Source of the DNA: Liolophura sinensis
Taxonomy: Eukaryota > Mollusca > Polyplacophora > Chitonida > Chitonidae
Reading direction: 5' to 3'
Length of the DNA: 64,000 nt
Assembly (NCBI RefSeq): GCF_032854445.1
Contig: NC_088295.1
Location: 37,993,385-38,057,384 of the forward strand
The notes beneath the pieces are model-generated. The model was not told the DNA's origin. It did no database searches and saw only the letters and a list, made by a program, of their open reading frames with translations. A program made the translations under genes and the position numbers. Below are positions 48,201 through 59,800 of this stretch, one piece after another. Each line of letters starts with the position of its first letter. Position 1 is the stretch's first letter.

Positions 48201-51200
48201 ACATGGGAAGGTCTGCCATCAACCTGCAGATGGTTGTGGGTTTCACTCGAGCACTGCCCACTATAATGCTGGCTGCTGTCGTATAAGTGAAATATTCTTG
48301 AGTACGAAGTAAAACATCAATCAAATACATCTAAATAAATAAATAAATAAATTATTAAACTTAATTAGTATCTGACAACTTTTTTGCAATACATTTACAT
48401 GTACTTCACACATGAAATTACACAATTTGGTTAAAAAGTAGCATCTATTTTGAAAATAACAACATGGATGTCATCACAAACATACAGCGTTGTCTAAAAT
48501 ACAATCCTATCACCATTTTTACCTTTTATTTTCGCTAAACAGTTGCATTAGACTGACAGCTAAACCAAACAGGCCCCCAGTTTCTGAAACATAAAGTATG
48601 TTCACCTGAAGTTTTTTGTGCTTTTAAAATGTGCTGGGCAGACTTTATTGTAATGACATACAAAAATGTATAAAGATAAGTTATTCAGAAGAAATACAAT
48701 TTGATGCTCCCCATAGTTTGAATAATTAAGTTAATCTCATTTTGATGACTAAAGATAATAAAATTTCTTCAGACTTGGATTGCTCAAAGATTTGGTACAC
48801 AGTAAGAGAATAATATTTTAACAACCAAACTTTTACACATAAACTATGTTAGGGTACAAAAAAGATTTATTTATTTATTTGATTGGTGTTTTACACCGTA
48901 CTCAAGAATATTTCACTTATATGACGGCGGCCAGCATTATGGTGGGACGAAACCGGGCACAGCCCGGGGGAAACCCACGACCATCCGCAGGTTGCTGTCA
49001 GACCTTCCCACTTATGGCCGGAGAGGAAGCCAGCATGAGCTGGACTTGAACTCACAGCGACCGCATTGGTGAGAGGCTTCTAGGTCATTACGCTGCGCTA
49101 GCACGCTAACCGACTGAGCCACGGAGGCCCCGGTACAAAAAAGAGGGGCCATGTCATTATCCATACTGTGAATTACATGTATGTAAAATATTTATTGTAC
49201 AGACAGGTTAAGTAGACTAAAGTTACAATTTAGAAAAAAAAAAAAACATTATGGCCATGGTGTACAACTTCACAGACACTAAAAATTAAAAAGACCAGAA
49301 TCCCTCACTTTTTTTCACCATGTCTTTGTAGTCATCTTCTGAGGGACAAACAAATGCATCTCTCCAATAGATATCCATACCCTGACCTTGATGAAGTTCT
49401 AATATATGTTCTGCAAAATGTCACAAAAAATAGCATTAATTCTTGAGGATTACAAATCTGACTTGCTGTTTTATCTATGCAGAGTAGTTTTGATTTACTT
49501 GATACAGACAATTCAGTGAACAGTAAGCTTCTGGCAAATGGACATATTTTATCAAAACTGGACAATAATTCACAGAGTTTTGGCACAGAAACGAAAGCAT
49601 GACAGATGGACAGAGCTAAATACATATCTTTCTGATTTTATGAAAGCACAGGGTAAAAACACCACGAAATTCCTAAAGCAGGCCTGCCCATTTATTCTTC
49701 ATCAATAATGTCATACACAAGCAAATTCAATATAAAATAAGCCCCCTTACCTGTAAACACCGGAGTAGCCTCTGGAATGCCTAATGTGAGTATCTTTTGT
49801 AATCCCAGGAAGTACACATAATTAGCTGAGTTGATTGTGTGGGCCACCCCAAATATATTGTGAGCAACTGGGAAAATACAAAATATTCAGTTAAATTTAA
49901 CAGAATTCTGACATGTACAAAACAGCACCCACTGTTCCGAATTACCCCAGTGGTTGAAATGTTTGGTATTTAGAAGTCTTCAAAGTGATGACCTCAACAA
50001 AAATTGAGGGCATCCAATATAAATGTAAAGATTTGAAATGTATTGGATTTCATTTGAAGTCTTTGTAAAACATCATTTATCTGTCTAAAATTATGAATAT
50101 CTGCAGGTCATCTTTATGACCTGGGCTCAATTTGAGTTTATCATTTTAATTTTGAGCTCTTAAAAAAGTGAATGACCAAACATTTTGACTCCTAAACCCA
50201 ATTTAAAATGGTACAATGTATGACATCAGAGTATGGACATGTGGAAAATGTAAAACTAAAAGATTCTACAAACTTTACCAGTTTGCAGGTATTTACCCAA
50301 CATAAATGAACAACCTTCACTAGAAAGCCAAAAGATTAATGAACATTCTACATTAGCTACTATATTTCATCCAAAGTTTGGTACGTAAAAATGGACTCTC
50401 AAAAACACATAAAGGCCTCAAAATGACACTTTAGATACTGATAAGAAATAATCAAACTTCACAAAACAACCCATAAGGGACCCCATAAGGTGGGTGAATC
50501 AATCAGAATCAAGAAAAATGTGTCAAATGAAAATGCTATGCTTTAGGTGAAGTACATGTTATCCTTGTTTGATTTCATATGCTGCAACTACAGGTATGTA
50601 TGCAATACTGAATAAAGTGAATTGTCTTACTATTAACATACCTGGAATACCACGTCTGAGTTGAGAATTGTCTTCTATATCATCTATTCTGAAATAGAAT
50701 ACAAACCACGTCAGCCAAAATAAAAAACGGAAAAATTTTCATAGAAAACAGATCTGAAATAAATCTGAGAATTGCTTCTGTTGTTTCTTACATGAGGTCA
50801 AAGCAACTTTGAATTCATATGACTGGATTCATAATTCATAATTAATGGTTGCTTGAAGCCTAGGAACATCAACAGTCTTGCACATTGTAATTTAGTGGGT
50901 GTAATTTATTCAATTATTAATTTTTTCAGAGTTTTATTCCCTACTCAAAAGTATCATGACATCAATGAGGTTTCCCAGCATAAGAAACAGACTATAGCCC
51001 ACAGGAAAGCACATCCAGGTCACTTGAGGCCATAATGCACCTGATATGAGTCAAGAGTACGTTGGATGACCAATCCATGTATATACTCACAACAAACTAG
51101 CATTGTGAAGCATTTGGGTAGCTTCAGATATGATCTGTATTTTATCATCTGGTATCTTCAACCAATAGTTAAATGCCTGAAATATACAGAGAAAATGCTG

Positions 51201-51808
51201 CACATTTTCACACACAAAAATAAGCAAAACTTTGCATAACTTAACACATGGATTTGTAATAATGATTGCTGTAAACAAAATAATTCTTAGGAAACCATCT
51301 AGGATACTTTTATCAAACTTAAAAATTTACAACATCCTCTCCTACTACCGTCTTGATGTATTGTGAATATTATTTTGTTGTTATTTATATTTCTGTGTTA
51401 TTTTTTAGTTAATTTAAAGTTAAATGTCTTACTTTTGCCAGCTGTGTCCTGATTTGCTTTCCTGGAATTTGACAAATGTATCTGTATGGGTCCAGTAAAA
51501 CCTGAAAAAATATGAACATATGTAATCTGATATGCTGGTAAAAATGTACAATATGTGCATACAACAACAATTTTCAAGGTGACTTACTTACAAGAAAGTA
51601 GATGAACAACGATACTATTATGTTGCTGAAAACAGCCTGCAGACAGTCTGGTTTTCTTTGAACCCTGCCCAATTTCCCCCCACCATATACAGTAAGAGAA
51701 ATATTCTTGAGTACAGCATAAAACACAAATCAAATTAATAAATCAAATATTATTACTTTGACTGGGAATACTTACCTGATTGGCGTTTTTACTTTTCTCG
51801 TCAGTCAT
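45289..51808 (-). CDS. GGPS1: Geranylgeranyl diphosphate synthase (type III GGPPS)
   Basis: Condenses farnesyl diphosphate with isopentenyl diphosphate to geranylgeranyl diphosphate, the donor for Rab/Rho prenylation; cytosolic. Eleven exons: 51808-51776, 51501-51433, 51176-51091, 50688-50642, 49867-49751, 49410-49309, 48583-48523, 47438-47360, 46771-46669, 45915-45801, 45382-45289 (stop TAG 45289-45291). All junctions are GT-AG with matching phases, giving 301 residues, the size of the animal enzyme (about 300). Motifs: PGKQIRTQL near the N-terminus, first Asp-rich motif DDIED at 65-69 within HNASLLIDDIEDNSQLRRG, LHQGQGMDIYWRD, KTGGLFGLAVSLMQLF, second Asp motif RDDYANL at 188-194, and EDLTEGKFSFPIIHA. 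The family identification is very secure. The ATG at 51808 follows a GC-rich leader. Introns hold several SINEs. Confidence 0.97.
46338..46514 (+). mobile_element. tRNA-SINE family A, diverged
   Basis: GGAAGATCTGCCTGTATCCTG, CTCTGCCTGGTTTCCTCCCA and ACTCTTGAGTACAGTGG tail. It sits in the GGPS1 intron 45916-46668. Confidence 0.75.
48186..48354 (+). mobile_element. tRNA-SINE family A, 3' two thirds
   Basis: CTCCAACCGTACATGGGAAG through TATTCTTGAGTACGAAG and an (ATAA)n tail, in the GGPS1 intron 47439-48522. Confidence 0.85.
48866..49131 (-). mobile_element. tRNA-SINE family A, full length, intact target-site duplication
   Basis: A complete copy, tail at 48866 and head ending GAGCCACGGAGGCCCC at about 49131. 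The 13-base sequence GGTACAAAAAAGA flanks it exactly at 48853-48865 and 49132-49144. It is the best preserved copy here and probably the youngest. It sits in the GGPS1 intron 48584-49308. Confidence 0.95.
50366..50570 (+). repeat. Dispersed repeat, second copy
   Basis: Collinear with 13440-13670 at moderate identity. It lies in the GGPS1 intron 49868-50641. Confidence 0.6.
51640..51750 (+). mobile_element. tRNA-SINE family A, diverged 3' half
   Basis: CAGCCTGCAGACAGTCTGG, CCCCACCATATACAG and AATATTCTTGAGTACAGCAT, in the first GGPS1 intron. Confidence 0.65.
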
Positions 51809-51845
51809 GACTTCTCCTCTGCCGTTTAAGTCACTGTCGGGCTCA

Positions 51846-51906
51846 CAACAGCCACGTTAAATACTTCTGTATAAACAACAGCCACGTTAAATACTTGTAT
51901 ATAAAC
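51846..51906. repeat. 30-bp tandem duplication in the GGPS1 5' region
   Basis: CAACAGCCACGTTAAATACT occurs at 51846 and again at 51876, with near-identical continuation (TTCTGTATAAA / TGTATATAAA), 38-100 bases upstream of the GGPS1 ATG. Confidence 0.9.
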
Positions 51907-52681
51907 AGACAGTATGACAAAGAGCTATTTTTGTGCAGAGCTAGTCAACATTGACGACGCTTGTTTGGGATGGCCGAATGACGTGAGTTTCTCTTTAGAT
52001 TATGTAAGCTTTCTGGGGCAATTGCTGTTCTAAGCAATGGTGTAGTTATAATCTTAGGTTGAACAAAACCAGCACTCACTGGTCGACATCAGCTACATAC
52101 AGTCGACTAGTCAATAAAATATCAAAAATAATGCTTCACAATCCGCCTTTCCTTGTTGTCATATTTACGTGTTTCCTTTCCTCCTAACACTAGAGAGCTA
52201 CACTTTCAAAAACTTCCGTTCCACGTGTGCACACGCCCACGCCCATTTCATTAATAGCATGGCACGTGTTGGATTTCGGCGTTGGAAAATTTACGTACTT
52301 CATAATATGTTGTCGAACGTAGAAAAATCTTAACAGTTATGAGAAGCTCAGTTTATCATATAATACAGAAACTAAGCGACTTTATGATGTAATCTGTGGC
52401 AGGCCTGTTAGCTAGAACTGTAGGCCTTGGCCTATGTCAGAGTTGGTGAGGTCCCAAATGGTACATAGGCCCTAATGATCAGATGACAAAGGTACAAAAT
52501 TGGTATAGTTGTTGGATTTAATTATAATTCAGTAAAAAGAACAAATGACACTGTGAAAACACATATACATCTGACCCACGCCCAGTCAAAATTGAAATCT
52601 ATCATCAAGACGACTAGGGAGGAATAAAGGCCTGAAATAATTTTGTTTCTTAAATTTCTCTTCAGCAAAATACACAGTGAT

Positions 52682-52714
52682 ATAAATTAAGTATATCAAA
52701 TATACTTAATTTAT
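52682..52714. repeat. Perfect 15-bp inverted repeat with 3-nt loop
   Basis: ATAAATTAAGTATAT, CAA, ATATACTTAATTTAT. No mismatch in the arms. Confidence 0.95.
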
Positions 52715-53516
52715 CTTTAGTTATATATATGCAAGTATATGAATAGATTTCACACGGAGTGCTTTATATTCTATGTTTTTTTATTTTTGATTAAGCAAAA
52801 AGAATGGATGTGACGTACATATCAATATCATTATCAATATGGTCTATAAAACATGCAGGACTCATGTATTTAATTGTATTTATATTTTGGAACACAAACA
52901 GAAATGCTAAAATAAGAAGTAAAGAAGGGAATAAAGGTACATTTAATATCAAATGGTGTTTTATTGGTCTTACCTGTGATAATGAACTTGATTTTGGCAT
53001 TGTCTGTTTTGCTTTAGATTTGAAACATTTATCATGGAAAAACACTATCATAAATTAACCTATGCATCACCGCCATACACTAGATTACACATTTTTACTC
53101 AGTATCAGTAAACTTTTGACTACCTGAAGTCAAAAACTATAAATCAAAATTCACTGAAATGTAGTACTGAGTACAACATAAAGTTATGCATGTTCTTGCA
53201 TAATGCATTAACTCTTGGTCATATTCTATAAATTTCACACAAATTCAATTAAAAAACAATCTGAATGATCTTAAATTTGCAGATCATACATGTCACATTA
53301 TTAGTCAGTGAGTTATTGCTAATGATATTTAATTCATTGACAGCAACACAGGTTTTGTTATGAAACGACAATTAATAATAATAAAATAAAAGAAAGATAA
53401 AATATGAAGTAAGGTTCATCATAAAGACAACTGAAAACTATGTGTAAAAATACTTTCATTTATTTTTTCAGATTTTTTTTTTGAGTCTTGAAAGGCATTT
53501 GAATATTTGAAAACTA

Positions 53517-53744
53517 TGGTGGGCTTTATGAGCCATACTGTGACGGTATCTAGCAACTCTGATGTCACATCGCCCTTTTTCCTGATGTCCACCAGAAAGA
53601 TTTTTTGGGAACATTATTTCAGTAATCTTTCACTTATGGATAAAAAGAATTATTCCAACATTCAGTGTTGTGATTAGAGTTGGATAAACTTCCCTTGACA
53701 TCAGAGTTCCTAACCTCTGGTAGTATGGTGTTTAAAGCCCACCT
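53517..53744. mobile_element. MITE with about 50-bp inverted repeats and TA flanks
   Basis: The left arm TGGTGGGCTTTATGAGCC...AACTCTGATGTCA is inverted on the right as TGACATCAGAGTT...TTTAAAGCCCACCT. TA is present on both outer sides (53515-53516, 53745-53746). It lies in the intergenic region between GGPS1 and the fucosyltransferase gene. Confidence 0.75.
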
Positions 53745-54267
53745 TAGAAGTTACATGTTTGAGTGACTTTAACTCATTTCACAAAAATCTAAAAAAATAA
53801 ATGAAAGTATATTTACGCATAGTTTTAAGTGGTTTACTTAGTGATGCCTACTTAGATTTTTAGAGGTCTTTTCCTTTAAGTAAACGACTTAATTTCACAT
53901 AAGTAAGTATAAATCAATTCAAGTTTATTTTTGTATTTAACATGTACCAACATTGTGGAATTAGCCTAACACCTGCATGTACATACTATGATGACTGACA
54001 ATCTTTCTTCATTTAATAACGATACCAGTACAGTTAATATATCTGCTATCTGATGTCAGTCTATAAACTATTACACAACACCTGATCGCCTTATTATCAT
54101 TAATATCATGTCAAGAACATTCACAGTCTCCAGTAAAGCCAGCATACCACCGGTTTAATATCTTCATCACTCAGAACAGCCTAGGCGTAAATTAATATGA
54201 TGTCCAATACATAAAAAGTTCACAATTAACATGTACATTCTACAGCCTTTCCAAATGTCTAAGCATT

Positions 54268-54273
54268 TTTATT
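54268..54273 (-). terminator. Candidate poly(A) signal of the fucosyltransferase gene
   Basis: AATAAA on the minus strand about 200 bases beyond the stop codon at 54475. Confidence 0.55.
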
Positions 54274-54474
54274 GATTAATACACAGAAGCAATGCACATG
54301 TTATCATGGACATACATGAACAAGTACCTGTATTTACATCTCCATGTTTATGTGTTTCACATTCGCACACCTTTCATTCCTGTATATCTAACTGAGCAAA
54401 GTGATACCTACAAAATGAACAGTGTGTAAAATATTTGCACAAAATGCATCATCACTTAAAATTCGGTTGGAATG

Positions 54475-56573
54475 TTAATTTTTCTTTCTGTCATGTTTTT
54501 CCACAAATTTCGTCCAGTATTCATTGAATTTGGCAGAGTCTTTCTCCTTGGCTAGCATCATGTCTCTGACAGCATATGCTTTATCCAGATCACCCCAATA
54601 CTGACCAATCCAATCCATTTCTAGCCAACTGAAAAACAAGAAAAATACAAGCCATTTATAAAACATACAAACAAAGCAAAGGGGATGCTGAGAATTAACC
54701 TTTGCAAAACCTGCAAAAGTTATCAAGATCATAGTGTACCATACAAAATAACATACTGCTTTTATATAACTTAATAGAAATATGTTTATAGTTCCTACTT
54801 TTCTCAGATTGAAACACATTGTCACTAGTGGCATTATTAGACATCTTTACCTTTCCGAAAAGAAATGAAAACAGTAGGCCTAATGCTGACCTTTAGACAA
54901 ATTAGCACAACATACCTTCAAATCATAAATATTCCAAGGTAACATCAAATCTGTGCTACTTCCTTTATGTGCTTTTCACAACATTTTCATGTTTTTTTAT
55001 ACATGTTCTGTGTATTATGGTAATTAGGTTCAGGTTTGGAAGAAATTAGAAAAAGTACGGAATAAGACTAAAATGGGTCAAAACTGATAACAGGATATTA
55101 CACACCATAAGTAAACATAATAGTGCCATGGGGTATACAAATAATTGACTATGAAGCCATCTTCTTAAAATAAGATTCCATTTTATACCTGTCACCCTCT
55201 AGTGCATCTTGTGGATCACCTATTGATGTGTATGGCTGAGGACATCCGAGATGGCTGCTGTTTGCAAATTTTGGTGGTAGAAGTGGGATGTTCTTATTAT
55301 GCAAATGAGCCTTTTTCATGCGCATACGTTCAGTAAGTTTCTTGCACAGATAGCATTCAAACCCAAGTATGAAGTCCATATTGTCCTGGCTATTCATTTC
55401 CCATTCCCTTTGCTCAAGATGATTAATGAGAAATTGGTTTGTGACACCTCCTGGTTCCTTAAATTTTAAATATTTTGAATATTCATCGTCATTTTTATCC
55501 AAAAAATCTAAGTATTCAGCCAGTTCCTTTGGTGACTTAAAATCCTGGACCATGATGATTGATTGACTATCTGGCATCCAATCTCTTGCCAGAGGTGATC
55601 CCATATATACTGGGACAGATCCCAGATGGAGGCATCTGAAAAGTTTTTCTGTCATGTAATCAGTGCAGATGGCATTTTCAAAAGCAATGTGGAATTTGTA
55701 TTTGGCAATAAAGTCAAGAAATTCATTTTTCTCAAAGGACTCTGCAGGGTTTCTCATACTCTCTGGAAGATCCCTGTTGTGAAGACATTTGCCGTAGGAA
55801 TCAACTGCAATATACTTCATTAATTCTTGAACATAGCGGTCCCTATCAGAAGCCACACCACAGTGTGACTGAACATACAAAACTGGTGCATACAAATGTG
55901 GCGCACTTCGATATTGGTTTTTAATAGCCAGTGAAACAGGTGGCCTCTCGATGAGATATTCAAGAGAATAGAGATACTGTGAAGCTAGTGGGTAGTCAGA
56001 CTCCCGTCGGAATGTAGAAGTGTGGTTGAACATCTTTATGAAAGGATAATGTGATAGCATAAAGTTGTTTAATGGAGATTCTTCATGCAATAGTGCCCAT
56101 TCGTGTCGTGATTTCCTTGGGAGTGGCAAATCAAAGGGATCAAGGTCAGTTCCATAAAACATGATTCCTCTTGTCCTTGAGTCCAGTAACAATGACCTGT
56201 TTGTGGACGACAGACATTTGTCCTGTCCACACTGAATAACTGCAGGATTCGCCTCATCTGACACCAGTCCATGTGGAAACAAATTTTGAGTCCACCATAA
56301 AATCAGTGGTACGCTGTTATTTGTCTTCCTGCTTTGTGAATTTTTTGTATTAGAATCGTCAACAAAGTCAAACTGAGACAATGTTTTGTACGGTGAATCC
56401 GGTTCAAATGCAGAATCCATCAAAATTCTTTCCTCATTGTCAAATCCGCCGTGACTAGTAAGTGGCCTTTCATCTTCCTGGTCGTTCTGGGCCTTGTTAT
56501 AGCCTTCGCTGCCAATGACAGCACAAACTTTGAAAACTGCTAAAACAGCGTGCAAAAGCTGGTACGCTTGCAT
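54475..56573 (-). CDS. GT10 fucosyltransferase, FUT10/FUT11 type
   Basis: Transfers fucose from GDP-fucose in the early secretory pathway. The FUT10/FUT11 branch, long described as alpha-1,3-fucosyltransferases, has more recently been reported as protein O-fucosyltransferases acting on EMI domains. Two coding exons, 56573-55189 and 54628-54475 (stop TAA 54475-54477), join in phase 2 (AG/T, Ser) to 512 residues. Residues about 5-20 are hydrophobic, a short signal anchor. PLILWWTQNLFPH near residue 90 opens the Rossmann-like region. The GT10 signature FHIAFENAICTDYMTEKL begins at residue 294 and is followed by GSVPVYMGSP. Cys-rich FECYLCKKL and the conserved end DWIGQYWGDLDKA match the FUT10/11 branch rather than Golgi FUT3-7. 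It cannot be split between FUT10 and FUT11 by eye. The ATG lies only a few tens of bases from the shared promoter with SEC24. Confidence 0.93.
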
Positions 56574-56800
56574 TGTGTATTACACTAAAGAGCAATCTTA
56601 CGCCGTATCTGTTATCATATTCGCATCGTCAACGGTTTAACATAACCTATTTTGACAGCGGAGAAAACACGTGTTTCTTCCCACAGTTGTATACATATCC
56701 CGGCATACACACAACATCCTGCCGACGTGGCATGGTCTGCGCATGTATGCGACCGTGGCCGGAAGTCGCTGTTACAGTACGTGGCATCGCTGTGCGAAAC
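56574..56800. promoter_or_regulatory. Bidirectional promoter between the FUT10/11-type gene and SEC24
   Basis: A GC-richer gap between divergent genes. It contains ACACGTGT (56667-56674), an NRF1-like TGCGCATG (56738-56745) and an ETS/GABPA-type CCGGAAGT (56759-56766), a set typical of housekeeping promoters. A non-coding SEC24 leader exon probably ends at 56847 (CAG/GTTAGT). Confidence 0.6.
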
Positions 56801-56847
56801 TAAGTATAAAATTGTAAGAATTAACAAGAATATTGAAGAAATATCAG

Positions 56848-59800
56848 GTTAGTATGTGGTTTCGATTTACTTCTCTTGTTTGTCGAGGTACAGGACTTGT
56901 CTATGTAAAGTATTCATGTATAGATTTTACGTTTGCTATGTGATGCAGTTTTGACACCGGTAAACCGTTTTGGGGTGTGCATCAAGTAGTGTATCTATGG
57001 ACGACAACTTCAGTGTCTTAATTTTACTTGAATTTTCCTTTTAAAGGGCATTGTTTTTAATATATATGAAATTTAGGGATACAGTTTTATTAGATGTAAA
57101 AATATGCCTTAAATGTTGAGTGATACTAATAAACTCACTGGGATTACATGAGATGTCATTGATTTATATTGTATGACTGGAGAACCAGCTGTTAATTTAG
57201 CTTTATTGCATTAGTGGAGCATACCATAGGATTTTCAACAACATCAAAATATTTTTTGCTTTCGTCCATTTTTTAAACCTTGCTTGTTGACAACATTTAT
57301 CTCTGAAAAACACTGTCCATTTTGTGCTCTTGATCTAATATTTTTGTTTATTAATATTAGTATGTCACACTGATTCATCGGTTTATGTATAAAACTGCTT
57401 TCATACAGTGCGATTTGCCATATTGACTGGTGGAATTTGAGTTTTGTAATGAACATAGGACAAGTCTATTTCATAAGCCCCTTTCAGAAAAAAATGCTTC
57501 TAATTAACCGCACAAAATATCACGTGCAGTTAATTTGTGCAGTCGAATTGGACAATTACACCATGTGATCTAGCTCCATGTACCTCTACACCTTCACTAA
57601 AGCACAGACCAACACAAATATGTGTGCTACAATTTCAGAGGCCTCACTTTCATTCCTCAGGAGATTGCTGGCCTCAAAGATCATCACTCAGTGTTAAAAT
57701 GAAACCTATCCGTCATAATAGCCGTGGTGAGTGTAAACACTGTTGTCTCCCGTGTGTGGAGCGTTCCCACCAAAACTGCCTTAACATAGTTCAGTTCTAG
57801 GCTTAACAACTGCTGCTCGTTAGATGATCTAGCAGCAACCTGCATCACTCCCCCAGTGTTCTCCCCGGTTTTCTCCCATCATATCGCTGCCATCATATGA
57901 TTGAAAGTGAACATGAAGTCTGCCACTTTATACACATAGAAAAATTTGTATAGGACACAGTTATCCCAGAAAAATGTGTAAAAAATTCTATTAAGTTTTG
58001 AAAGGCAAAAAGTTCAGCATTGGGCACTGACGAACAATTCACCCTGAGTAGCCATGTTGAAAAGGCCCTTCAACTAGACGAATCAGTAGTGCGGAAAATT
58101 TCACGTGATAGTTGGCTGTCACATCAAGAGACCTATGTCAGTGTGGTTTCTTATAGTGGATAGACAGTTATTGATTCAATAAATTGGATTTTGTGGTTTA
58201 TAATGTAAGTGCTAAACTGATGCATTTTGGACCATACATTTATGAGCAGTAAACTGAGAACGGCTGCCCATGTCACCATGAGAACTTGTTAGGCGGGATA
58301 CTGCAGTAACTTGTCAGGGTGAGCTGGCAAGAAAACCACCTTGGGAGAGTAATTGCTGGAAGCAAAATATTGTGACTTTACATTATTTTTTCTTGGAAAA
58401 GTTAGATTTATTATGAAAATATCTTCTGAAAATCTGAATGAAAGGGTCTGTTATCTGTTGTCTGCTATGTTTGGTAAATTCCCTAAAGTCAGTACAGCCA
58501 GCTAGGCCAAATGCTTACACCCAAACAGGACGAGGACGAAGAGGGCCACTAAAACACAACGCTTGTGTCCACAAACATTGCCCCGACCGAGCACCAAAGT
58601 AAAAGAAACATCGGCCCTATGAACGCGGAACAGAGCTGATACTCTTTGGTTGTGTATCAGGCGTTTTGTTTGTATATTCTCATTGTCACATTGTTTAATA
58701 CCGATAGCACGGGAGAGCTCCTAGGTTTTGTGGAGTCACTCTATATGGGTTTAACATGGCAAAATGGCATCACTAAATGAGTGGCAAGGTACTGATGGTT
58801 GTTTGCTATTTATTTTGTTGGTAAGGGATGTAGAATTTTTGAAATATTTTTGGAATATTTCTGGAATACTACTTTATAAATTAATTCAGCTTAATGGGCT
58901 GAATTTATGTTCACTTTAAATATTCTTGAGTACGGTGTGAAACACCAACGAAAGAAATAAATGAATACAACCACTGCAGTATTTCACTGACACAGATGAG
59001 AAGTACTGGGCAAAAAACTGATCCTCTCTGTGTGGTCAAAAATCACTAATTCAAGTCTTCAAAATTTTAAATGGGGCCAAATGCGACAAAAGTCACGCTG
59101 TCGCCATAACAGGCTGGTTTCATTTTAAAATGGGGCGCTGATCTTTAAGGCCAGCAGTCTCCCAAGGAATGTAGGTGAGACCACTGAAATTGTAGCGCAC
59201 ATATTCGTGTTGGTACTTTTGCAAGAGACATGAGAAAAGTGCCAGAGGTGCGAGCTGTCAGAACTCTGGCACTACTCCAAGAAAATCAAATTGAATATTA
59301 TGTAGCTCTACCCAATAGTATTAGCAAAGATGTCGAGGTACCTTGAGCTACATGTGATTGGTGTTTTAGCCATACTACAGGTTCTTCATGTACATATGGA
59401 CTTAAATGAGAAGCCATGCTATTTCTTCATGAGGACTAACAGGTTGCAATATTGTATGGTTACTTCATTGAGCCTTACAAGCCCATCAGGTATATGTTAC
59501 AGCATATTTCATTGTGTACTTCATTTTTGTTTTCTTTCTGTACTTGTTTCTTGTTTACACCTGAACTATGTAAATAACCCCTTAAAGGTAAAGACCGCTT
59601 GAAATAAAGTCATTGTCAACTCATCAGTTACATCAGTGGAAACTGTATATAAGATGTCTTTACAATTATAAAAAAGAAAAAATTTTCTCGAACAGAATTC
59701 CATGTTTTTCTAATGTTAGAATTCTAAAGCCTGCTGAGGATGTTGGGTTGAATCACTGCTTTCAGGATCTCCAGTCACCGACAACTGAATATCCCAAAAC

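Larger units (their letters stand above)
51809..54267. other. GGPS1 upstream region and intergenic DNA
   Basis: 51809-52300 is the probable GGPS1 promoter/5' UTR: locally GC-richer, with a TGACGT half-site near 51980, CACGTG-type boxes near 52223 and 52263, and a 30-base tandem duplication. 52300-54267 is AT-rich and holds a perfect hairpin (52682-52714) and a MITE (53517-53744). Open frames here are short and hydrophobic with no recognisable family. Confidence 0.5.

Noticed and set aside
52791-53058. Overlapping 84-86-codon frames on both strands
   Set aside because: AT-rich, hydrophobic by composition, no splice context, no recognisable family.
54629-54834. Hydrophobic upstream extension of the last fucosyltransferase exon
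   Set aside because: It lies in the intron; the acceptor TTTTTCAG before 54628 and the phase match to 55189 show the true boundary.
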